A stretch of 64,000 nucleotides of DNA from an uncultured Bacteroidota bacterium (GCA_903834765.1 CAILKE010000004.1:186001-250000); one strand, 5' to 3'. Counted from the first letter of the stretch, positions 38,787 to 48,881 are shown. Numbers and translations: made by a program. The notes: a model not told the origin generated them from the letters alone.

Positions 38787-41700
38787 TTATTTTACTAAGG
38801 TTACATGTCCTATTAAATCATGGTGTTGTTTTAAAATATCTATTACTTCAGCTTTCCAAACGTACACATCATCTTTAGTAGAGTCATAGTCGCCTTTACC
38901 ATTCACGCTTCCGTCCCAAGCTCTATTGATATCATCACTTTCAAAAATAAGAGCACCCCATCTATCAAAAATCTGTAATTTAAATTGTGATATTCCAATA
39001 CCTAAGGCTTTAAATCCATCGTTTAGTCCATCACTATTGGGAGTAAATGCATTTGGAATATAGAGTGCATACGCAGGCTTGATGTCTACTTGTTTCACAA
39101 TAGAATCTCTACAGCCATAAGAGTTAACAACCTTTTGCATAATAAATACTGTTTTTGCCACATCGGTAGTAAATAAGTGTGTAAAGTTGGCAGTGTTTTT
39201 TAGAGTACCATCACTAAATACATAATTCACAGATGATGAACCGGTTGATTTATCTTGAACTTCAATTAATGGTTCCGTTATTTCAATAACATTTGGTGTT
39301 ACATTAAAATTAGCTACAGGAGTAGGGTATACAGTTACTAAATTTGGCAACATTGAACTAGCTACACAGCCACTATCAGATACTGCTTTTAAAGTGACAT
39401 TATAATTACCAGAAGCATAGCAGTGTGTAGGGTTTTGAGTGTAATCAGGAGAACTGATATCACCAAAAATCCATTGATAGATTACTATGTTTCCGCTTCC
39501 TATGCTACAATTATTTAAAAAATTTACGCATAAACTAGGACAACCAATTTTATGTTCAGCAGCAAATAATACAGACGGTGTTGCATTCACATAAACTGAT
39601 TTGATTATGCTATTAGAACAACCATATTGTGTTTGGACCTCTAATTTCACACCATAGTTGCCAGTTTGGGTAAAAATGTAGGTAGGATTTTGTTGAATAT
39701 TATCAATTATATTATCCCCATTGAAATCCCAATTATTAATTGTTATTAATCCATCACTACTAGTCGATAAATTTTGAAACTTGGTATCGTTTGGCATACA
39801 TGTACTTGGAGCTGAAAATAGAGCAACAGGATTTTGGTGAATGACTACCGGATTAATTTTTTGATTGGTACAATTGTTATTTGATATTGCAATTAATCGG
39901 CACTGATTAGTTCCTGCTAAACTATATATATAGCTTGGGTTTGAAGTAGAATCATCAATTGTATTGTTATTGTCAAAATCCCAACGGTATTTAATAATGC
40001 TTCCAGCGATAATACTACTTTGATTGTTAAATTGTGTAGCTTGATTCAAGCAGGCAGTAGTTGATTGAAATTGCACAATAGGATTTGGGTGAACCATTGC
40101 TGTTTGTAAAAGTATGCTACTACAATTATGACTACTAGTGGCAATCAATTGTACATTATAATTTCCGTATGAATTATATAAATGTTGAGTGTTGGCAATC
40201 GATGAAGCAGTGCCATCTCCAAACGACCAAGTATAACTGGAAATTTGGCCAGTGCTAATACTAGATGGATTTGCAAACACAACTGGAGTTCCAAAACAAA
40301 CAGGTTGGGAGGTAAATTGAACCACTGGGTTTGGATACACATAGATGACTTGAGTAAAACTTTGTATACAATTCAAATTACTAATAGCCATTAACTGTGT
40401 TGTATAAGTCCCACTGGCAGCAAATGCAGTAGATGTGTTTTGATTTGTGTTGTCGGGTGTTCCATCATTAGTATAATCCCATATATAGTTGCTAATACTT
40501 CCACTAGATATAGTAGAATTATTCGTGTAATTTGTACTATTACCTTCGCACACATTATTAGCTGTAAACACAACATTTGGAATAGGATTTACAGTTATAG
40601 GTTGTACAATAGAGTTGATACAATTATTATTAGTCGTAACAGTTAAGGTTACAGAGTAATTTCCCGCAGAAGCATATTGATGTGAAGGTTGATTAATTGC
40701 AGATGATGAGCCATCGCCAAAACTCCAATTTGTAGATGTAATACTTCCGCTTGAAACACTTGAGTTATTTGTAAATGATGTAACAGAATTTGCGCAAACT
40801 GAATTGGCATTAAACATGACTGTTGGTAAGGCATTGATGGTTACAGGAAGTAGAGCAGTATCTTTACATCCCATATTACTGGAGGATATTAATTGTACTG
40901 AAAAAGTTCCTAAGCCTGCATAATTATTAAATGTATTGGTATTAATGGATGTGTTTCCATCACCAAAACTCCAAACGGTTGAGGTAATACTTCCGCTGCT
41001 AATATTGCTCGTGTTTGTAAAAGCAATGGTGTGAGAACAAGCAGATGTTTGATTAGGAGTAAAAGAAGCGTTTGGTTTTGGAAAACTTATTAGGGTATAT
41101 GTAAGTGTAGGGCCTGGACAACCTGTCATAGTAGTTAAATTTAAAGTATATACTCCCGCTAAGCCTGTTGTTAATGTTTGTCCAGTTGTGGTAGTATTAT
41201 TTGGTAAAGTCCAATTGTAAGTTGCAAAACCAGCAGGCGCAAGTAATTGTATGGAAGATCCTTCACATAAATTTGCACTTTGAGTTATATTAAAATTTGA
41301 ACAACTACCATCAATGTAGGCATAAGCATAATGACCGCCTAATGAACAGTCATAAGTTGTAAATCTAATAGTAACATTTTGTCCGATGTAACTCGTTAAA
41401 TCAACACTAACGCTCGACCATGGTTTGTAAACCACGCTTGCGCAATTAGTAGACGAAATAAACCCTGGGATATTTTGACCTGCTGCAACATTATAAAAGG
41501 TACAAGGAATTTGATTGTTGCTCGAATCTAACATTTCTACCTGAAAGCTCGGTTGGTCTGCAATGGCATGCCCTGCATCTTCTAATACAACTGCATATTT
41601 ATAGGTAAAGTTGGCGTTAGCAGTTGTAACATTGAAAGTTTGTTCTAATCTATCAGCTACGCCCCCCACATTATTATCTCCTAATTTTACTGAGAAATTA

Positions 41701-42137
41701 CCTCCAGGAGCTACGATAGGAAAGCCTCCGCAACCATCTATGGCTGCGCCACTAGTTATGACTTGAGCGCCACCTGATGTTAAACAACATCCGGCAGCAT
41801 TGTACAAGGGGTTATAGCCAGTTGATGATGTCCAGCCATTAAGGCTACCATTTTCAAAATCAATGTTTGTACAGGCTTGTTGAGGGGTGTTGGACTGGTT
41901 TGCTAATTTTTGTGCAGAGGTAAAATAGGTAGCGTGAATGTAGTCACGCTTGTGAGCCTCAATGAATTCAGGTAGTTCGGAAGGATTTGTGTGATGTGAA
42001 AAATAAAAATTAGTCCATTCTGTTTGATTAAAATTTACCAAACTATCAATCGTATAAGGTAAATTGTTGATTTGTGCTATGGCCGGAATAGATATGAGTG
42101 CGGCCAGCACAGCTGTGTTTTGTAAAATTGTTTTCAT
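38787..42137 (-). CDS. Secreted multi-PKD-domain protein with gliding-motility-type C-terminal domain
   Basis: 1116 residues. Signal peptide (about 1-21, ending IPAIAQ). Residues about 80-290 form a jelly-roll-like domain with many Cys. Then come about seven PKD repeats of roughly 80 residues with the pattern W-x-F-G-D-G (WSFGDGNTS, WSFGDGSSS, WSFGDGTAS, WIFGDISS, and variants WDYTNDG, WDFDNNN, WDFNGDN). The C-terminus has YIPNAFTPNSDGLNDGF, FDRWGALIFES and WDGSVNG, the gliding motility-associated domain used for type IX secretion and surface attachment (type B sorting). Three repeats (WDYTNDG, WDFDNNN, WDFNGDN) carry calcium-loop-like Asp/Asn clusters. Probably an adhesin or cell-surface structure. 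Confidence 0.92.
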   Translation of the reverse strand: MKTILQNTAVLAALISIPAIAQINNLPYTIDSLVNFNQTEWTNFYFSHHTNPSELPEFIEAHKRDYIHATYFTSAQKLANQSNTPQQACTNIDFENGSLNGWTSSTGYNPLYNAAGCCLTSGGAQVITSGAAIDGCGGFPIVAPGGNFSVKLGDNNVGGVADRLEQTFNVTTANANFTYKYAVVLEDAGHAIADQPSFQVEMLDSSNNQIPCTFYNVAAGQNIPGFISSTNCASVVYKPWSSVSVDLTSYIGQNVTIRFTTYDCSLGGHYAYAYIDGSCSNFNITQSANLCEGSSIQLLAPAGFATYNWTLPNNTTTTGQTLTTGLAGVYTLNLTTMTGCPGPTLTYTLISFPKPNASFTPNQTSACSHTIAFTNTSNISSGSITSTVWSFGDGNTSINTNTFNNYAGLGTFSVQLISSSNMGCKDTALLPVTINALPTVMFNANSVCANSVTSFTNNSSVSSGSITSTNWSFGDGSSSAINQPSHQYASAGNYSVTLTVTTNNNCINSIVQPITVNPIPNVVFTANNVCEGNSTNYTNNSTISSGSISNYIWDYTNDGTPDNTNQNTSTAFAASGTYTTQLMAISNLNCIQSFTQVIYVYPNPVVQFTSQPVCFGTPVVFANPSSISTGQISSYTWSFGDGTASSIANTQHLYNSYGNYNVQLIATSSHNCSSILLQTAMVHPNPIVQFQSTTACLNQATQFNNQSSIIAGSIIKYRWDFDNNNTIDDSTSNPSYIYSLAGTNQCRLIAISNNNCTNQKINPVVIHQNPVALFSAPSTCMPNDTKFQNLSTSSDGLITINNWDFNGDNIIDNIQQNPTYIFTQTGNYGVKLEVQTQYGCSNSIIKSVYVNATPSVLFAAEHKIGCPSLCVNFLNNCSIGSGNIVIYQWIFGDISSPDYTQNPTHCYASGNYNVTLKAVSDSGCVASSMLPNLVTVYPTPVANFNVTPNVIEITEPLIEVQDKSTGSSSVNYVFSDGTLKNTANFTHLFTTDVAKTVFIMQKVVNSYGCRDSIVKQVDIKPAYALYIPNAFTPNSDGLNDGFKALGIGISQFKLQIFDRWGALIFESDDINRAWDGSVNGKGDYDSTKDDVYVWKAEVIDILKQHHDLIGHVTLVK

Positions 42138-42437
42138 GGCGGAAATGTTTTGAAGAGTTAATTAAATGTGTCATTGTTTTTCTGTTTTTTTTAAAAAATT
42201 AAATTTGATTAAATATTTGAGGTAAATCTTTAGTACTAGCCCTGTTTTCAGTGATACTTTCAGACGAAGGGTATTAAGTGATTGTTTTATTTAATGTGTT
42301 GTACGTTAATAGTTACTAAAAGTTTTAGTTTTTAGGGTTATTTACAAACTATTTTTTAGTTTAAAAATCTATGTAACTTTTTAAATATTACTAGGTATAA
42401 GTGTATTTTTTTTATATTAGCTAAAAATTAAAATTTT
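42138..42437. other. Intergenic stretch without visible gene
   Basis: 300 AT-rich bases between the PKD protein start and the DUF4190-like gene, divergent on either side. It must hold both promoters. I found no exact match to the -7 consensus and no repeat. Confidence 0.4.
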
Positions 42438-42833
42438 ATGGAAGACAATAATTTATCAAATCAAGCATCTAATCAAGGGCAAAATGTAAATCAACAATTT
42501 AGTAATCAATTTGGGCAAGTGCCTGTTCCAAATTCAGCAGCAGTATTGGTGCTAGGCATTTTGTCAATCGTATTTTGTTTTTGTTACGGTTTTATAGGTT
42601 TAGTATTAGGTATAATAGCTTTAGTTTTGGCTGGAAAAGCTAATGCTATTTATAAATCAAATCCTACAAATTTCACAGTTTCTTCTTTTAATAATTTAAA
42701 AGCAGGAAAAATTTGTGGAATTATTGGAACCATTCTTTCTGCGTTAATGTTAGTTTATGTTATTGTTGTTTTCTTTATTATTGGAGCAGCAATGACAGGC
42801 TTGCCTTGGTCACAAATGATGAAAGGACATTAA
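42438..42833 (+). CDS. Small membrane protein, DUF4190-like
   Basis: 131 residues. A Gln/Asn-rich soluble N-terminus (about 1-32) precedes two hydrophobic segments, VLVLGILSIVFCFCYGFIGLVLGIIALVL (about 35-65) and IIGTILSALMLVYVIVVFFIIGAA (about 93-118), separated by a basic loop with NLKAGKICG. This is the DUF4190/CCC layout. Function unknown. A terminator follows directly, so it is a single-gene unit. Confidence 0.75.
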   Translation: MEDNNLSNQASNQGQNVNQQFSNQFGQVPVPNSAAVLVLGILSIVFCFCYGFIGLVLGIIALVLAGKANAIYKSNPTNFTVSSFNNLKAGKICGIIGTILSALMLVYVIVVFFIIGAAMTGLPWSQMMKGH

Positions 42834-42849
42834 TAGTTGAAATTAATAT

Positions 42850-42883
42850 AAAATGTCTCCAATATTTGGAGACATTTTTATTT
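42850..42883 (+). terminator. Terminator after the DUF4190-like gene
   Basis: AAAATGTCTCC and GGAGACATTTT pair over 11 bases around AATATTT and run into a T-rich stretch. It lies 16 bases after the stop. Confidence 0.8.
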
Positions 42884-42890
42884 TAAACGC

Positions 42891-43187
42891 ATGATTGATT
42901 GGCTCGAGCATCATTTATTGGCCTGCCCTATCAAATCCAGTTTTGGGTTAGATTGCCCTGGCTGTGGTTCTCAACGTGCTTTTATATCTTTATTAAAAGG
43001 AAATTTAATAGAATCTTTAAGCTATCATGCGGCATTAATTCCTTTTATGATTACAATCGCTATGTTGATTCTACAATTGATTAAAAAGCATGATCATGGC
43101 GGTATATGGGTGATGTGGTGTTTTATTGTTACAAGTGGAATTACACTTATACAGTATATTATTAAGCAAGTAATGTTGTTCTATTAA
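42891..43187 (+). CDS. DUF2752 membrane protein
   Basis: 98 residues. It carries the family signature CPGCGSQRA near residue 24-32 after HHLLACPIKSSFGLD, then a hydrophobic segment LIPFMITIAMLILQLI (about 55-70) and another near the C-terminus. DUF2752 is widespread in Bacteroidota next to interferon-induced-transmembrane/DUF4190-type proteins, as here. Function unknown; the Cys pair suggests metal or redox chemistry. Confidence 0.85.
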   Translation: MIDWLEHHLLACPIKSSFGLDCPGCGSQRAFISLLKGNLIESLSYHAALIPFMITIAMLILQLIKKHDHGGIWVMWCFIVTSGITLIQYIIKQVMLFY

Positions 43188-43260
43188 ACAAATAAATAGC
43201 TTATAAGGATTTCACTATTTTTTTTAAATTTACAGATACAACACTTTTATTCTGCAACAT

Positions 43261-44412
43261 ATACCTCATATTCTTTTTATTTGTTCGTGGTATCCCCATA
43301 TAGATAATCCTACCAATGGCATTTTTATTAAACGCCATGCCGAATGTGTTGCATTAACAAATAAGGTAACGGTTATATTTGCTAAGTCAAGCTCTTTAGT
43401 TGTAAATGAAACCCTAACGGTAACAGAAACAGGAAATCTTACGGAAGTTATTTTGCTATATCCTAAAATTTCATCGGTTATTCCTATCGTAAAAGAGTTT
43501 AAAAAATTAAATACATATAGCAAGTATCTTTTAAAATGTGTTGAAATTGCTCAGCAAAAACAAGCTATTGATATTTTACATTTAAATGCAATTTTTCCTG
43601 CCTGCATACCTACATTGCAATTGATAAAAAAACTAAAGTGCCCTTTGTTTATTACAGAACATTGGACAGGGTATTCCCCAGAAGATGGAAGTTATAAAGG
43701 TTTCATCAAGAAATATTATACGAAGCAAATTATTACTAAAGCACATACTATCAATACCGTGAGTGACTATTTAACGCGGATGATGAAAAACCATCATCTG
43801 CAAGGGAATTATCAAGAAGTGCCAAATGTGATCGATACAGAATTGTTTTCTCCTAGCGATATAATTAAACAAGAGGTAACGCAGTTTATTCATATTTCTT
43901 CGTTGGATGAAACACAAAAAAATGTATCAGGTATTATTTTAGCTTTTGCTGCAGCTCTTAAAAGCAATACAAATCTTCATTTAAGTATTGTTGGTGAAGC
44001 CCCTAACAAAGCTAATTTGCAAGCATTAACTAATCAATTAGGGGTTAGTGCGAGTGTTACGTTTTTAGGACGCTTAATGGGAAAAGATTTAGTGCAGGCT
44101 ATTAATAGGCATGATGCTCTAGTGATGTTTAGTAATTATGAAACGTTTTGTTTGGCAATAGCAGAAGGCTTTGCTTGCGGAAAGCCAGTGATTACAAGTA
44201 ATGCTGGCGGTATTGCTGATTACATGAAGCCGGACTTAGGCATGGTAGTTAATCCGAAAAATGAAATTCAATTAACGGAATCCTTTCTTACATTTGCTCA
44301 AACAAAACATCAATATAACTCTGCATTGATCAGAGAATTTGCAGTGACACATTTTAGTAAACAGGTGATTAATCAAAAACTAACTACTTTATATCAATTA
44401 GCACTTGCTTAA
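43261..44412 (+). CDS. Family GT4 glycosyltransferase with non-standard start
   Basis: About 383 residues. The N-terminal strand HILFICSWYP and the NPTNGIFIKRHAE loop are typical of GT-B family 4 enzymes, and LGRLMGKDLVQAINRHD, SNYETFCLAIAEGFACGKPV (E-x7-E) mark the donor site. The frame is open from TAA at about 43228 and has no ATG, GTG or TTG before codon 65 (TTG 43453), which lies far inside the fold. The likely start is ATA 43261, CTG 43252 or ATT 43249. First gene of a glycan operon: the flippase overlaps its end by 8 bases. Probably makes a surface polysaccharide. Confidence 0.85.
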   Translation: MPHILFICSWYPHIDNPTNGIFIKRHAECVALTNKVTVIFAKSSSLVVNETLTVTETGNLTEVILLYPKISSVIPIVKEFKKLNTYSKYLLKCVEIAQQKQAIDILHLNAIFPACIPTLQLIKKLKCPLFITEHWTGYSPEDGSYKGFIKKYYTKQIITKAHTINTVSDYLTRMMKNHHLQGNYQEVPNVIDTELFSPSDIIKQEVTQFIHISSLDETQKNVSGIILAFAAALKSNTNLHLSIVGEAPNKANLQALTNQLGVSASVTFLGRLMGKDLVQAINRHDALVMFSNYETFCLAIAEGFACGKPVITSNAGGIADYMKPDLGMVVNPKNEIQLTESFLTFAQTKHQYNSALIREFAVTHFSKQVINQKLTTLYQLALA

Positions 44413-45643
44413 AAAAATCACACATACTCTGTTTTCCAAAGGTAGCACCGCTTTCATTAATTTTGCTATTTTATTAATTACCTCTAAAGTTTTGGGTGGA
44501 GAGATTCGAGGTGAAATCACGCTCTTTGTTTTAAATATTGCAATTATTCAAATTGTTAATGAAATTTATACTGGCTATACTCTAGTACATTTCATCCCAA
44601 AATATTCTTTTAAAAAATTGTATAAGTTTGGTTTTTTATGGGTTGCTCTTTGTACGTTAGTGCTCAGTATTTTCTTTTATCTGTTCAATGTGAAAATGGG
44701 AGGAAATTGGGTTCATTTATTTCTGTTATCATTCATAATCATTTTGCATTCCTTTCATTTGGTATTTATTTTAGGCAAAGAAAAAATTAAATTATATAAC
44801 TGGTTAAGTGCTTCACAACCTTTAATTTTACTGCTTAGTTTATTGATATTTATTTTTGTATTACAACAAAAATCATTTACGAGCTATATTATCTCTATGT
44901 ATATTTCGTTTGTTCCACCGGCAATCATTTCTTCTATTTATATTTTTAAGGAGTATCGAAATCCTATTAAACAAGAAGTGTTTATAGTAAAACAAATTTT
45001 TACTAATGGTTTTTATAATCAATTTGCGGCATTAACGCACATGTTGAGTAATCGGTATAATTATTATTTATTAAGTACTAATTTATTAGTGGGTGTTTAT
45101 TCCAGTGCCACATCGCTTATTGAGTCAGTATGGCTTATTAGCGGCAGCGTAACGCCTATTATTTTAACACATGTAGCAAACTCCAAGCAAAATGAAGAAA
45201 ATAAACATATTACTTTTGTGCTTGCTAAATTATGTTTTTTGTTAAGTATCGTTTGTGTATTGGTTTTGTATTTTATACCAGATGTATTCTTTGTTATTTT
45301 ATTAGGTGATGATTTTGCTGAAACTAAACATATTATGTTATTACTTTCGCCGGGTATTTTATGCGTGAGTTTCTCATCTATTATTGTACATTATTATTCA
45401 GGTATTGGTCAACAAAAAACCATTGCATTGGCTAATTTATGTGGGTTTATAACTACGATTAGTTTGGGTTATGCATTTATTTTAAATTACGGAGTAGATG
45501 GTGCTTGCTATGTTTCAAGTATCTCTTATTTTATTACCTCTATGATTTTATTAATTGTGTTTATGCGTAAACATCACTTTACAATCAAAGATTTATTTGA
45601 GATCAGAAAAAACATCTATCTCATCAAAAACAATACTATTTAA
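44405..45643 (+). CDS. Polysaccharide flippase (Wzx-like, MATE/MOP superfamily)
   Basis: 412 residues, strongly hydrophobic, about 12 membrane segments. The start is TTG 44405, overlapping the glycosyltransferase by 8 bases; the next Met is too far inside. N-terminal KGSTAFINFAILLITSKVLGG (first part) matches Wzx-like flippases, which move lipid-linked glycan units across the inner membrane. The methyltransferase gene follows one base after the stop. Confidence 0.85.
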   Translation: MLKKITHTLFSKGSTAFINFAILLITSKVLGGEIRGEITLFVLNIAIIQIVNEIYTGYTLVHFIPKYSFKKLYKFGFLWVALCTLVLSIFFYLFNVKMGGNWVHLFLLSFIIILHSFHLVFILGKEKIKLYNWLSASQPLILLLSLLIFIFVLQQKSFTSYIISMYISFVPPAIISSIYIFKEYRNPIKQEVFIVKQIFTNGFYNQFAALTHMLSNRYNYYLLSTNLLVGVYSSATSLIESVWLISGSVTPIILTHVANSKQNEENKHITFVLAKLCFLLSIVCVLVLYFIPDVFFVILLGDDFAETKHIMLLLSPGILCVSFSSIIVHYYSGIGQQKTIALANLCGFITTISLGYAFILNYGVDGACYVSSISYFITSMILLIVFMRKHHFTIKDLFEIRKNIYLIKNNTI

Positions 45644-45644
45644 A

Positions 45645-46451
45645 ATGAAAAAAATAAAAAAAACATTTAAAGCTATTTTTGAAATTATTAAAAATCCTTG
45701 GTTACTCAATACGATTTTGGACAATGATTTGGTTTGGAAAAATTACATTCACAAACACTACAATGCCATAGATGCCTTACCTGTTGTAGAAATTGATGAA
45801 CTTATTCCGAATTTCAAAGCAACCCTCAATTGCTTTGCTGTTTTAGAAGGTGGCTCTTTGCCCACGGATATCGCCTTATTGCAGAGTATGAGTAAGCGAT
45901 TCGAAAATGCCTCTTACTTTGAAATTGGCACTTGGCGAGGCGAGAGCGTCACTAATGTAGCACCATATGCCAAAGAATGTTACACATTGAGTTTATCAAA
46001 AAAAGAATTATTAGCTTTTGGCTTTGATGAAAAGTATGCTGATTTGCATGGTTATTTTTCTAAAAAAAATTCAAGCATCATTCATTTGGAAGGCAATTCG
46101 TTAACCTATGATTTTGCAGCATTGAATAAAAAATTTGATGTTGTTTTTATAGATGGCGATCATCATTACCAATCAGTCAAAATAGACACGGAGAATGTAT
46201 TCAAACATTTAGTGCACGAAAATAGTATTGTGATATGGCACGATTACGCTTATAATCCCGAAAAGGTACGTCCAGAAGTGTTTGCTGCAATCCTTGATGG
46301 AACGCCAAAAAGTAAACACAAAAATGTTTACCATGTTTCTAATTCCTTATGTGCGATATACATCAATCAATCATTTAAAACGCATGCATTAGAAGAATAT
46401 AATACTCCTAATAAAGTGTTTGAAATAACGATTGAGAGCAAGAGGTTGTAA
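45645..46451 (+). CDS. Class I SAM-dependent methyltransferase
   Basis: 268 residues from ATG 45645, one base after the flippase stop; the longer open frame runs back into the flippase gene and is not used. A Rossmann fold is seen: FEIGTWRGESVTNVAPYAKE (motif I) about 100-120, FDVVFIDGDHHYQSVKID (motif II-III) and NSIVIWHDYAYNPEKVRPEV. This is the Methyltransf_24 / CmcI-like group, often in sugar or glycan clusters. Context points to methylation of a glycan. Confidence 0.82.
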   Translation: MKKIKKTFKAIFEIIKNPWLLNTILDNDLVWKNYIHKHYNAIDALPVVEIDELIPNFKATLNCFAVLEGGSLPTDIALLQSMSKRFENASYFEIGTWRGESVTNVAPYAKECYTLSLSKKELLAFGFDEKYADLHGYFSKKNSSIIHLEGNSLTYDFAALNKKFDVVFIDGDHHYQSVKIDTENVFKHLVHENSIVIWHDYAYNPEKVRPEVFAAILDGTPKSKHKNVYHVSNSLCAIYINQSFKTHALEEYNTPNKVFEITIESKRL

Positions 46452-46477
46452 CTTCTATATTTTATGGAGATAAAAAC

Positions 46478-47737
46478 TTATTCGTCTTTAAAAAAATTCA
46501 ATTTATGTAAATCGATTAATTGAATATTTTGATAATAAAAATTAATTACCTGAGGATATTTATAGCCTATTTTTGCCATACGCATTGCGCCTTCTTGGCA
46601 CATACCAACGCCATGCCCAAAGCCTCTGCCTTTAAATAATAACGTATCTCCTTGAGGAATAATTGTGAAGAATGTAGACTTTAATTGCAAATCCGTTCGC
46701 ACATTTTTTAATGCTACACGAATATTATTAATTTCTAAGTAAGGTGTTCGACTATCTTGTTTAAAATTCATTGCTAACCAGCGCGCATTAGAATCTTGTA
46801 TAGGATAATTATGTTTGAGTTTTAAATACGACAACCAATCTTCTTTAGCCATTTTGCGTTCCCATTTAGCATTAGGCATTTTAATACTAAAGGTATCATT
46901 CACACTTCTTAAATATGATAATTTACTACCCCATACATCCTCAGAGTTTGCTGTTTGGCCGCCACTATTGCTATGAAACGCTGCTTCAATTAAATTTAAA
47001 TTATCATCAACAACTACTTTATCTTTTGTTTCCGAAACCGCTTTCATAATATCAAGCTCCGTAGTTTTGCCAAAATATGCTTGGCAGTGAGTGTGGTCGC
47101 ATAAACTAAATCCTTCGGTGGCGTGCTTTTGAAGATGAGATAAAGCAAAGGTTCGTGCTAAAATAGCCTGTACTTTATAAAACTCTTGATATGACCGTTT
47201 ACCTGATTCAGCTTGCACTACGCCAGATATATAATTATCTAAAACTATTTCGTTAATGAGTTTTAAATTTCCAGCTTCTACTTCCACAGTTAAATTATCG
47301 TCGTAAAAACGAGGTTTACGCTCTGGCGAGATTAATTTCAGACGAAATGATTTGGTGATGTCAGGACTTAATAATTTTATTTTCTTGTATCGACCAATAG
47401 TTAATTCAAATGTTTTTACCTCAATAGAATCATTAATGTAACTAATTTTTATTAAAGGCGTTTTTAGGGTAGATGTTATTTCATTACCATTAGCCCAAAT
47501 GCCGTATGTTCCAGACTCAGGGCTTACAGTAAATTCCTGTACTTTTAATTGAGAAAAAATTCGAATGTTTAAAAGCTCATCAGAAAGAGAATACTTTTTT
47601 AAATTTACTCCTCGTTTGATGTGAATGTGATTTCGTTCGAATGAGCTAATTAAAATTCTTCTTTTCGTAATCTCCCCACTTCGCCAATTGGCAAACAAAA
47701 ACAGAGTAACTATTAATAAAAAACTATTTTTTAGCAT
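46478..47737 (-). CDS. SpoIID/LytB domain protein
   Basis: 419 residues with an N-terminal export segment (about 4-18). The SpoIID domain has LDNYISGVVQAESGKRSYQEF, KVQAILARTFALSH, then CDHTHCQAYFGK and later GRGFGHGVGMCQEGAMRMAK. SpoIID in sporulators is a lytic transglycosylase acting on peptidoglycan; relatives in Bacteroidota are likely wall-remodelling enzymes. The start overlaps the end of lpxB by 14 bases, so it is translationally coupled to it. Confidence 0.9.
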   Translation of the reverse strand: MLKNSFLLIVTLFLFANWRSGEITKRRILISSFERNHIHIKRGVNLKKYSLSDELLNIRIFSQLKVQEFTVSPESGTYGIWANGNEITSTLKTPLIKISYINDSIEVKTFELTIGRYKKIKLLSPDITKSFRLKLISPERKPRFYDDNLTVEVEAGNLKLINEIVLDNYISGVVQAESGKRSYQEFYKVQAILARTFALSHLQKHATEGFSLCDHTHCQAYFGKTTELDIMKAVSETKDKVVVDDNLNLIEAAFHSNSGGQTANSEDVWGSKLSYLRSVNDTFSIKMPNAKWERKMAKEDWLSYLKLKHNYPIQDSNARWLAMNFKQDSRTPYLEINNIRVALKNVRTDLQLKSTFFTIIPQGDTLLFKGRGFGHGVGMCQEGAMRMAKIGYKYPQVINFYYQNIQLIDLHKLNFFKDE

Positions 47738-48857
47738 GGAGGTGATTGTAAATTTCGTTAGCTACTTTCTTGGATGCGCCACTGTTTCCTAATAAAGTAA
47801 TTAATCCATCATATTCGGTTAGCATTGTTTCGCGGGCTTTTCCAGAGATGATGCGTTGTAATTCTTCTTTTAAATGAGCTGTTGTTAAATCACTTTGTAT
47901 TAATTCTTTTACAACGGGTTTATCTAAAATTAAATTAGGTAATGAAATGTATTTAACTCTGTTTCCCACCACCATTCTTGCAATAGCATAAGACACTGCT
48001 CCGCCTTTATAACAAACAACTTGCGGAAGACGAAATAATGCGCTTTCTAATGTAGATGTTCCCGACTTAATAATGCCTGCTTGAGCATTATGCATCAAGG
48101 CGTATGTTTGATTAAACACAACTTTTATGTTTTTATCAAGTGCAGGTTGATATGCTTCTTTAGGTAAATTGGTAGTCCCAGCAATTACAAATTGATAGTC
48201 TTTAAAATCATTAACTACGTCCAGCATAATTGAAAACATAAGATTGATTTCTTGTTTTCTACTGCCCGGGAGCACCGCTATAATAGGGCGATTATCTAGC
48301 TGATTGGAAGAAATGAATTCTTCTTTACTAGGTAATTTATTTTTTTCTTGTTCAATAGCGTCCAATAATGGGTGACCTACATAATCTGCTTTGTAATTGT
48401 GTTTTTTATACACAGCTACTTCAAATGGTAAGATTACAAACATTTTTTCGCAGGCACGTTTTACAATCTCTACTCTGTTTTCTTTCCATGCCCAAATGGT
48501 AGGCGATATGTAATAAAGAACACGAATGTTTTGTGTTTTAGCCCAATCAGCAATTCGTAAATTAAAACCAGGATAATCCACCAGAATTAACACATCAGGC
48601 TGGTATGCTAAAATATCATGTTTGCAAAAGGCAATGTTTTTAAAAATAGTGCGTATATTTTTAGCAACCTCTACAAAGCCCATAAATGCAAGGTCTTTGA
48701 TGTGTTTTGTTGGTTTCTTTTTTGCAACAGCAGCCATTAAATCACCACCCCAAAAACGAAAGTCAATATTAGGATCAAGTAATAGCAATTCCTTCATCAT
48801 GTTAGATGCATGAAGATCACCTGAGGGTTCGCCTGATATGATATAGTATTTTGACAA
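47724..48857 (-). CDS. lpxB: Lipid-A-disaccharide synthase
   Basis: 377 residues. The start is TTG 48857 (SKYYIISGEPSGDLHASNMM is the standard LpxB N-terminus) and no ATG exists in frame upstream. GT-B features: VLILVDYPGFNLRIADWAK, YYISPTIWAWKENRV, FVILPFEVAVYKKH, VLPGSRKQEI, IIKSGTSTLESALF. Role: joining UDP-diacylglucosamine with lipid X in lipid A synthesis at the inner membrane. Confirms a Gram-negative LPS-producing host. Confidence 0.95.
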   Translation of the reverse strand: MSKYYIISGEPSGDLHASNMMKELLLLDPNIDFRFWGGDLMAAVAKKKPTKHIKDLAFMGFVEVAKNIRTIFKNIAFCKHDILAYQPDVLILVDYPGFNLRIADWAKTQNIRVLYYISPTIWAWKENRVEIVKRACEKMFVILPFEVAVYKKHNYKADYVGHPLLDAIEQEKNKLPSKEEFISSNQLDNRPIIAVLPGSRKQEINLMFSIMLDVVNDFKDYQFVIAGTTNLPKEAYQPALDKNIKVVFNQTYALMHNAQAGIIKSGTSTLESALFRLPQVVCYKGGAVSYAIARMVVGNRVKYISLPNLILDKPVVKELIQSDLTTAHLKEELQRIISGKARETMLTEYDGLITLLGNSGASKKVANEIYNHLHAKK

Positions 48858-48881
48858 TGATAGAGTTTTGTAAGGCTTGAT

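Noticed and set aside
43266-43523. 85-codon leftward frame
   Set aside because: It is antisense to the clear N-terminus of the glycosyltransferase.
45555-45644. N-terminal extension of the methyltransferase
   Set aside because: It lies inside the flippase gene in another frame; ATG 45645 directly after the flippase stop gives the expected start.
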